Source: Sulfurimonas sp. (lineage in GTDB: Bacteria; Campylobacterota; Campylobacteria; Campylobacterales; Sulfurimonadaceae). From it: DNA of 6,736 nucleotides. The notes beneath the pieces were generated by a model. It saw only the letters and a program-made list of their open reading frames with translations, searched no databases and was not told where the DNA came from. Made by a program: the position numbers and the translations under genes. Shown here in pieces: positions 1 through 4,683 of the stretch; position 1 is the stretch's first letter, and every line of letters starts with the position of its first letter. The stretch is from the NCBI GenBank assembly GCA_026988735.1, contig JALSKR010000267.1, forward strand, positions 1-6,736. The letters are read 5' to 3'.

Positions 1-650
1 AAATTGGCAAAAATTCAAAAATTTCTCCCAAATCTGAAATAGCAAATGGTGCGGTAATTGGTGATAACTGTATAGTTTTGGCACATGTTTATATAGGTGC
101 AAAGAGTGTCATCGGGGATAATACAATTATATATCCAAGTGTGACAATATACAGAGATTGTCAAATTGGCAATGACTGTATAATCCATGCAAATACAGTT
201 ATAGGTTCTGACGGTTTTGGGTTTGCAACAAATGAAAAAGGTGAACACAAAAAGATTTACCAAAACGGGAATGTAGTTGTAGAAGATGATGTTGAGATAG
301 GCAGCAATACCAGTATTGACAGAGCGGTATTTGGTTCTACTTTGATAAAAAAAGGCACGCGTATTGACAATCTTGTTCAGATTGGACACAACTGTGAACT
401 TGGTGAATATTGTGTCATGGTTTCGCAGTCTGGTCTTGCAGGATCAACAAAACTTGGCAGAAATGTTGTTATGGGTGGGCAGGCTGCAGCAGCCGGACAT
501 TTGGAGGTTGCCCCTTTTTCAACCTTTGCTGCGCGGAGCGGAATAACAAACTCTATCAAGGAACCTGGAAAAACTTATGCAGGTTTTCCTTTGATGGGGC
601 ACAGACAATGGCTTAAACTTCAGGCAAAACTTGCTAGACTTATCAAGTGA
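1..650 (+). CDS. lpxD: UDP-3-O-(3-hydroxyacyl)glucosamine N-acyltransferase LpxD, 5'-truncated by window edge
   Basis: The reading frame is open from base 3 to the TGA at 648-650, so the start and the N-terminal uridine-binding domain lie outside the window; a TTG at 78 is an internal leucine, not a start. About 215 residues remain, made of hexapeptide repeats ([18 protein letters not shown]) that form a left-handed beta-helix. LpxD hallmarks are [37 protein letters not shown] and the ending [19 protein letters not shown] followed by a short helix. The histidine of QIGHN (codon 387-389) matches the E. coli catalytic His239, and that of AGHLEV (498-500) matches His276. In the family, LpxD moves a 3-hydroxyacyl group from acyl carrier protein to the 2-amine of UDP-3-O-acyl-glucosamine, the third step of lipid A synthesis, in the cytoplasm. 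The C-terminal helix is the usual ACP-recognition end. A 67-residue gene follows 20 bases downstream and is probably co-transcribed. The family call is firm; LpxA is excluded by the SDGFGFA and SIDRAVFG blocks. Confidence 0.96.
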   Translation, partial: IGKNSKISPKSEIANGAVIGDNCIVLAHVYIGAKSVIGDNTIIYPSVTIYRDCQIGNDCIIHANTVIGSDGFGFATNEKGEHKKIYQNGNVVVEDDVEIGSNTSIDRAVFGSTLIKKGTRIDNLVQIGHNCELGEYCVMVSQSGLAGSTKLGRNVVMGGQAAAAGHLEVAPFSTFAARSGITNSIKEPGKTYAGFPLMGHRQWLKLQAKLARLIK

Positions 651-659
651 AAACAATAC

Positions 660-665
660 AAGGAG
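660..665 (+). promoter_or_regulatory. Shine-Dalgarno that decides the start of the small gene
   Basis: AAGGAG lies 5 bases before the ATG at 671. It favours this ATG over the in-frame GTG at 647, which overlaps the lpxD stop and has no such site in front of it. Confidence 0.85.
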
Positions 666-670
666 TTAAA

Positions 671-874
671 ATGTCAAAAGTAATCCCGTTAAGCGGAACA
701 AAAAATGGTGTTATATCTGTAACAAAAATTGATGAACCATATGGTGAGGGCAGTGGTACTGTGGCGAGCATAGGAATTTCACTCTCAGGTGATGATAAAA
801 ATCCAGAGTGGAAAGTGCATATTCCATTAGATAATTTAGAAGAAGTTATAAAAGCTTTATCTGAGCTAAAGTAG
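671..874 (+). CDS. Conserved-looking hypothetical protein, 67 residues, downstream of lpxD
   Basis: I do not recognise this protein. It starts at ATG 671 behind a strong AAGGAG and ends at TAG 872-874. It has no signal peptide, membrane segment or cysteine, and one tryptophan. The sequence suggests three or four beta-strands (around GVISVTKI, TVASIGISLS and WKVHIPL) followed by one amphipathic helix (DNLEEVIKALSELK, residues 53-66). That strand-strand-strand-helix layout, with a tryptophan/lysine strand running into an acidic helix, recalls small single-stranded nucleic-acid-binding folds such as the bacterial PC4/YdbC and PUR-like families, but this is only a resemblance in pattern. The gene sits 20 bases after lpxD and is probably transcribed with it. 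It is likely real because of the ribosome binding site, the protein-like composition and its fit between lpxD and the convergent terminator. A role in lipid A synthesis is not implied by anything in the sequence. Confidence 0.82.
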   Translation: MSKVIPLSGTKNGVISVTKIDEPYGEGSGTVASIGISLSGDDKNPEWKVHIPLDNLEEVIKALSELK

Positions 875-889
875 GTCGCAACCTACTTT
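868..889. terminator. Bidirectional hairpin between convergent genes
   Basis: AAAGTAGGT (868-876) and ACCTACTTT (881-889) form a perfect 9-bp stem around a CGCA loop. The TAG of the 67-residue gene (872-874) is in one arm and the TAG of aspC (complement of 883-885) is in the other. The U-tract is weak: each arm ends in UUU, followed by GCUUUG on the plus strand and AGCUC on the minus strand. It is therefore a probable but not textbook intrinsic terminator serving both transcripts. Confidence 0.65.
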
Positions 890-2055
890 GCTTTGAGTTC
901 CTGTACAAACTCGTCTATTCTTTTGATACCCTCTCTTATAGTGGCAATTCCCGTAGCAAAGCTGAATCTGAAATATCCTTCACTTCCAAAGCCAACACCA
1001 GGCACAACTGCGACACCTTTTGCAGACAAAAGCTCTTTTGCAAAGCCAAGTGAATCATTACTGACTTGTTGAATATTAACAAAAAGATAAAAAGCACCAT
1101 CTGGTTTCAAAACGCTTAATCCGTCAATCTTGTTAAAAAGTTCTACAGCTTCATCACGGCGTTTGATAAACTCTTTTCGCATCATTTCTATATCATCATC
1201 AGCACTGCCATCCAGTCCTGCTATAGCAGCGTATTGTGTCATAGTATTGACATTGGATGTACTTTGCGACTGTAGTTTTTTTGTTGCTTTGATAATCTCA
1301 GTGTGGTAAGATGCCATATATCCGAATCGCCATCCTGTCATCGCTACAGATTTACTTAACCCATTAATAGTAATGGTTCTTTTGAACATATCTTCGCTGA
1401 CTGCAGCGGCAGAAGTGAATTCTCCGTCATATATCAGTTTTTCATACATTTCATCGCTTGCCACAAGAACATCAGTACCTTCAAGAACTTTTGCCAAAGC
1501 AGTAAGTTCTTCTTTTGAATAGACTGCACCGGTAGGATTTGACGGTGTTGTGAGAATTAACATCTTTGTTTTTGGTGTTAATGCTTTTTTGAGTTGTTCG
1601 GGAGTGATTTTAAAGGCAGTAGCATCACTGGTCTGAATCTCTACAGCAGTTCCGTCAAAGTATTTTACAAGTTCAGGGTAGGTTACCCAGTATGGCGCAG
1701 GAATAATAACTTCATCACCCTTTTCAATTGTTACAGAAAAAAGGTTAAAAAGAGAATGTTTTGCACCATTGTTAATAATGATCTGATTGGGCTCATATGT
1801 TAAACCGTTGTCTCTTTTGAGTTTTGCAGCTACTGCTTCTTTGATAGCCGGAATTCCATCGACTGCAGTATATTTTGTAAAACCGTTGTTAATTGCATCT
1901 ATGGCTGTGTCTTTGATAACTCTGGGTGTATCAAAATCCGGTTCTCCGGCTGAAAAACTGAGAATGTCTTTTCCTTCGGCTTTTAACTCTTGCGCAAGTG
2001 CTGTAATTGCTATTGTAATTGATTCAGATAGTTTATCTATGCGTTTTGCTAGCAT
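883..2055 (-). CDS. aspC: Class I PLP-dependent aminotransferase, aspartate aminotransferase type
   Basis: This 390-residue protein has the full length of fold-type I aspartate aminotransferases of the Thermus/Rhizobium kind rather than the E. coli kind. Key residues are: SAGEPDFDTP (35-44), which caps the active site; PYWVTYPE (121-128) with Trp123, which stacks on PLP; PSNPTG (171-176) with Asn173; SDEMY (200-204), with Asp201 for the pyridine nitrogen and Tyr204; NGLSKS with the Schiff-base Lys235 (codon at 1351-1353); Arg243 in GWRFGY for the phosphate; and Arg363 in YFRFSFA for the substrate carboxylate. Lys99 (NGAKHSLFNLF) aligns with the lysine that reads the distal carboxylate in Thermus enzymes. 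The expected reaction is aspartate + 2-oxoglutarate to oxaloacetate + glutamate, in the cytosol. Some members of this subgroup also act on prephenate, and sequence reading cannot exclude that. The gene is called aspB in some Campylobacterota. The start ATG has AAAGGG 5 bases upstream, and the gene is 77 bases from cysE with its own promoter. Confidence 0.93.
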   Translation of the reverse strand: MLAKRIDKLSESITIAITALAQELKAEGKDILSFSAGEPDFDTPRVIKDTAIDAINNGFTKYTAVDGIPAIKEAVAAKLKRDNGLTYEPNQIIINNGAKHSLFNLFSVTIEKGDEVIIPAPYWVTYPELVKYFDGTAVEIQTSDATAFKITPEQLKKALTPKTKMLILTTPSNPTGAVYSKEELTALAKVLEGTDVLVASDEMYEKLIYDGEFTSAAAVSEDMFKRTITINGLSKSVAMTGWRFGYMASYHTEIIKATKKLQSQSTSNVNTMTQYAAIAGLDGSADDDIEMMRKEFIKRRDEAVELFNKIDGLSVLKPDGAFYLFVNIQQVSNDSLGFAKELLSAKGVAVVPGVGFGSEGYFRFSFATGIATIREGIKRIDEFVQELKAK

Positions 2056-2060
2056 TTGAA

Positions 2061-2066
2061 CCCTTT
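2061..2066 (-). promoter_or_regulatory. Shine-Dalgarno of aspC
   Basis: On the minus strand AAAGGG ends 5 bases before the ATG. It is a moderate match that supports the chosen start. Confidence 0.6.
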
Positions 2067-2085
2067 TTTATAATATATTTGATAA

Positions 2086-2101
2086 ATTATACTAAAAAAA
2101 A
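2086..2101 (-). promoter_or_regulatory. Probable sigma-70 promoter of aspC (-10 box and T-tract)
   Basis: On the minus strand a run of eight T (2094-2101) is followed by AG and a perfect TATAAT (2086-2091), about 30 bases before the aspC ATG. There is no TTGACA-like -35 box at the expected distance. Campylobacter and Helicobacter vegetative promoters are known for a good -10 with T-rich periodic upstream sequence and a weak or absent -35, which fits. A second AT-rich stretch nearer the gene (ATATTATAA) could be an alternative -10. The site implies that aspC can be transcribed independently of the operon upstream. Confidence 0.55.
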
Positions 2102-2132
2102 GATGTATATTTGTTGAGAAAAGAGAGAAAAA

Positions 2133-2834
2133 TTAATTTTTCATTGATTTTATAAAAGATTCATATATATGTTCAAGTTCAAGGTCTTGATCTAAAAGAT
2201 CTTTATTTTCTTTTACTAAAATATGTTCAAGTATCGCAACACGCTTGAGAAGGTATTCAAACATCTCTTTGTTTATATCAGGGAGCATATTATGCATAAA
2301 AGGATCTTTACATCTTCCTTTTTCAATGATATGTGCAGGCAAACCGACTGCTGTGGAACAATCAGGAACTTCTTTAACAACAACAGAATTTGCACCGATT
2401 TTTGCATATTCACCTATTGTAATGTTTCCTAATATCTTTGCACCGGCTCCGATGACCGCTCCTTTTTTAATAGTCGGATGCCGTTTGCCATGCGTTAAAG
2501 AAACACCGCCGAGTGTTACACCCTGATATATAAGCACATCATCTTCTACGATAGCAGTTTCACCGATTACAACACCAAAACCATGGTCAATAAAAACACG
2601 TTTACCAATACTTGCAGCAGGGTGGATGTCAATATTTGTAAGTATTTGGGTTATTCCCATGATTGCCCTTGCTGTACGGGTGAAATTATTTGTATAAAGT
2701 TTGTGTGCTATTCTGTACCATGCAACTGCCCATACTCCGGGGTAGTTAAATAAAAAGTCAATTTTTGAATTTAATGCAGGATCATTTCTGTATGCATTTG
2801 AAAAGTCTTCCTTGATATCGGCAAATATTCCCAT
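2133..2834 (-). CDS. cysE: Serine O-acetyltransferase, short form
   Basis: This 233-residue protein transfers acetyl from acetyl-CoA to L-serine, making the O-acetylserine that is the substrate for cysteine synthesis in the cytosol. It is shorter than E. coli CysE (273) because most of the N-terminal helical domain is missing; only about 65 helical residues precede the hexapeptide beta-helix (about 68-170). Catalytic residues sit at the expected spacing: Asp69 (DIHPAASIG), His84 (DHGFG, codon 2583-2585) and His119 (GKRHP), matching Asp143, His158 and His193 of the Haemophilus/E. coli enzymes. VTLGGVSLTHGKRHP and IGAGAKILGNITIG are strong family signatures. The C-terminus (about 187-233) is a predicted acidic helical tail ending in MKN, without the terminal isoleucine that enters the CysK active site in the classical cysteine synthase complex. 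The start ATG has TAAGGAT upstream, and that TAA is the speA stop, so translation is probably coupled to speA. Confidence 0.96.
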   Translation of the reverse strand: MGIFADIKEDFSNAYRNDPALNSKIDFLFNYPGVWAVAWYRIAHKLYTNNFTRTARAIMGITQILTNIDIHPAASIGKRVFIDHGFGVVIGETAIVEDDVLIYQGVTLGGVSLTHGKRHPTIKKGAVIGAGAKILGNITIGEYAKIGANSVVVKEVPDCSTAVGLPAHIIEKGRCKDPFMHNMLPDINKEMFEYLLKRVAILEHILVKENKDLLDQDLELEHIYESFIKSMKN

Positions 2835-2839
2835 GCTTA

Positions 2840-2844
2840 TCCTT
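2840..2844 (-). promoter_or_regulatory. cysE Shine-Dalgarno overlapping the speA stop codon
   Basis: Minus-strand TAAGGA holds the speA TAA (2843-2845) and the AAGGA of cysE, 5 bases before the cysE ATG. Ribosomes finishing speA would stop directly on the cysE initiation site, so the overlap indicates translational coupling. Confidence 0.8.
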
Positions 2845-4675
2845 AGTTTGTTGTTCTTAAATAGCCGTTTTGATATAAAAATCTTTCTAGCTGTAGCAGT
2901 GTATCATTTTTTTCTTTTTCTGTAATAAAGCTGGCATTTGCGAGTTTGTTTTTAACTTGATTTAATATTTCATGTTTGTCATATCCTATTGATTCAAGTA
3001 TTTCCAAAATACTTTTTGATTCTACTGCATTTGTTATATTATATCCAGAGTCATTGATTGAAATTGTATACTCACTGGGATGCGTGAAGAGGTTATGGTT
3101 CATTCCCAGTGTCTCCTGATAGGCACCAATATTAAAAAAAGCCAGAAAATAATCTTCTTCATCAATATTAACATCATGGAGATATAAAGGTTTGTCCGGA
3201 TCAAAGCCTATTTCGCCGTCACTGTCACAGGTTATGTCCCAGAGTGAAGCAGCACGCAGAGGTGTTGTGTTTAAATGATGAATCGGCATCACAGGAAAGT
3301 GCTGTCCCAGCCCCCAGTAGTCCGGTAGGCTTTGAAATACAGAAGCGTTAATGAGATAGCGTTCCTGAAGCTTTATTTGAAGTTGTTCGAGCTCATTTGT
3401 CGGATTGGCAGATTTGAGATAGAGTGCTTTTTTTATAATATTATGCACCAGAATTTCTGCATTGGAACGGTCCTGCAGGTCAATATATCCTAAATCAAAG
3501 AGCGTAAAAAGTGATTCCATATGGTCAAGCGCATCATGCAGATATTCTATACAGTTGGCATTGTTAAGGAGTCTGTTCAATTCTATGAGCTCTTCGACCA
3601 AAGGCGGATTTGTATCTTTAAAATTTAAAAGTTTTTCCTGATAATCCTGAGTGAAGAGTTCTAAAACAGGTGTGATCAGTACAGCATGTGAAGCAACTAT
3701 AAAACGTCCTGATTCTGTAAATATATCCGGATGCGCAACATTTTTGCTGTCCATGATTTCACCAAGTAAAAAAACAACAGAGCTTGAAAATTCATCTATA
3801 GAGTAGTTGCGTGCATGTGACTTTTCATGCTGATCGTACTCTACAGCCAAACCGCCGCCGATGTTGATACTTGAAAGTGCATCAGCACCCATTTTTTTCA
3901 GTTCTGCATAGATGTTGCCAGCTTCACGGAGTGCTTTTTTCAGCGGAGCAATGTCTGCTATCTGGGAACCTATATGAAAGTGAATCATAGTCAGTTTATC
4001 GAGCAGGTCAGTATCTTTGAGGAGTTTTATCGCCTCAATGATTTCTGTTGATGTCAGCCCGAACTTTGCATCCATTCCACCGCTTTTTGCCCATATGCCG
4101 CTGCCTGCACTGTGCAGTCTGACACGTATGCCGATATTTGGAACTGTTAAATTTGATTTGGAAGCTACATCAATGATGGTTTCAAGTTCATTGAGCCCTT
4201 CTATGGTGATGGTGATATTTTGACCGCTGTGTGCTGCTATAAATCCCAGCGTAAGCATCTCTTCGTCTTTGAAGCCGTTGACAGTAATATTGGCCCCGTC
4301 AAGCACTTTGCTCATTGCCAGAATAAGTTCAGCCTTGCTTCCGGCTTCCAGCCCGTAATTATACTTTGCACCCTGGGATGTAATTGCTGCGACAGCTGCC
4401 GGAAACTGGTTTACTTTGAGTGGAAAAACAGCTTTAAACTTTCCTTTATAGTTGTTTTCTTCAATAGCTTTTTCAAAATAGTTGTAGAGTGTTTTAATCT
4501 GTCTTTTAACTAAATGGGGAAAACGTAAAAGGAGAGGTCCCTTAACATCTTTTGCCCGTATATTGTTGACTATATCAAGTAAAGAAGGCATAGATTTGTA
4601 ATTAAGTTTGATTTCACCGTCTTCTATAATAAAATTTTTGTTTGCCCAAATATCAAGACCGAAATTATTCATCAT
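2843..4675 (-). CDS. speA: Biosynthetic arginine decarboxylase
   Basis: This 610-residue PLP enzyme converts arginine to agmatine and CO2, the first step of putrescine synthesis from arginine. It is somewhat shorter than E. coli SpeA (about 658). In order: an alanine-racemase-type TIM barrel with the PLP lysine Lys87 in FPLKVNQ (codon 4415-4417), YGLEAGSKAEL (107-117), HFHIGSQ (232-238), the phosphate-binding NIGGGLAVEYD (271-281) and ESGR (321-324); then a helical insert (about 355-440) typical of SpeA; then a C-terminal beta domain with Cys483 in TCDSDGEI, which reaches into the partner's active site, and the GAYQETLGMNHNLF block. These long-form features separate it from ornithine, diaminopimelate and carboxynorspermidine decarboxylases. 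In Campylobacter, agmatine is turned to putrescine through N-carbamoylputrescine and then to spermidine by the carboxyspermidine route; whether that holds here cannot be seen. The protein begins Met-Met: the second ATG (4670-4672) sits better behind the ribosome binding site. It lies 5 bases after the upstream gene and 8 before cysE. Confidence 0.97.
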   Translation of the reverse strand: MMNNFGLDIWANKNFIIEDGEIKLNYKSMPSLLDIVNNIRAKDVKGPLLLRFPHLVKRQIKTLYNYFEKAIEENNYKGKFKAVFPLKVNQFPAAVAAITSQGAKYNYGLEAGSKAELILAMSKVLDGANITVNGFKDEEMLTLGFIAAHSGQNITITIEGLNELETIIDVASKSNLTVPNIGIRVRLHSAGSGIWAKSGGMDAKFGLTSTEIIEAIKLLKDTDLLDKLTMIHFHIGSQIADIAPLKKALREAGNIYAELKKMGADALSSINIGGGLAVEYDQHEKSHARNYSIDEFSSSVVFLLGEIMDSKNVAHPDIFTESGRFIVASHAVLITPVLELFTQDYQEKLLNFKDTNPPLVEELIELNRLLNNANCIEYLHDALDHMESLFTLFDLGYIDLQDRSNAEILVHNIIKKALYLKSANPTNELEQLQIKLQERYLINASVFQSLPDYWGLGQHFPVMPIHHLNTTPLRAASLWDITCDSDGEIGFDPDKPLYLHDVNIDEEDYFLAFFNIGAYQETLGMNHNLFTHPSEYTISINDSGYNITNAVESKSILEILESIGYDKHEILNQVKNKLANASFITEKEKNDTLLQLERFLYQNGYLRTTN

Positions 4676-4678
4676 GTA

Positions 4679-4683
4679 TCCTA
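4679..4683 (-). promoter_or_regulatory. speA Shine-Dalgarno overlapping the upstream stop codon
   Basis: Minus-strand TAGGA contains the TAG (4681-4683) of the glutamate-synthase homologue and the AGGA of speA. The AGGA is 3 bases from the first ATG and 6 from the second, so the second methionine may be the main start. The overlap points to translational coupling. Confidence 0.7.

Larger units (their letters stand above)
2056..2132. other. Intergenic gap between cysE and aspC
   Basis: This 77-base gap is the only non-coding space over 25 bases in the window. It is almost wholly A/T and holds the aspC promoter and ribosome binding site. I see no GC-rich hairpin followed by a T-run that would end the cysE transcript, so read-through from cysE into aspC is plausible. 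Confidence 0.6.

Noticed and set aside
156..169. 14-base sequence GATTGTCAAATTGG repeated at 5896-5909
   Set aside because: One copy is in lpxD and the other is antisense within the glutamate-synthase homologue; with two copies only, in unrelated coding sequence of AT-rich composition, chance is the better explanation.
15..389. Long open frame antisense to lpxD
   Set aside because: It lies wholly inside lpxD, its cysteine/tyrosine-rich translation is low-complexity, and it has no ribosome binding site; it is a shadow of the real gene.
81..500. Possible paralogy between lpxD and cysE because both carry hexapeptide repeats
   Set aside because: Both use the left-handed beta-helix fold, but the catalytic motifs are family-specific and their closeness in the window is incidental.
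647..670. GTG start at 647 for the small protein, overlapping the lpxD stop
   Set aside because: The ATG at 671 has AAGGAG at ideal spacing, and the eight extra residues would be encoded by the ribosome binding site region itself.
1787..2059. Open frame on the plus strand opposite aspC
   Set aside because: It is antisense to well-conserved aminotransferase sequence with no independent support.
2128..2141. 14-base perfect palindrome of only A and T at the end of cysE
   Set aside because: It has no loop, no G-C pairs and no following T-run on the transcribed strand; in AT-rich DNA such palindromes arise by chance, so it is not called a terminator or operator.
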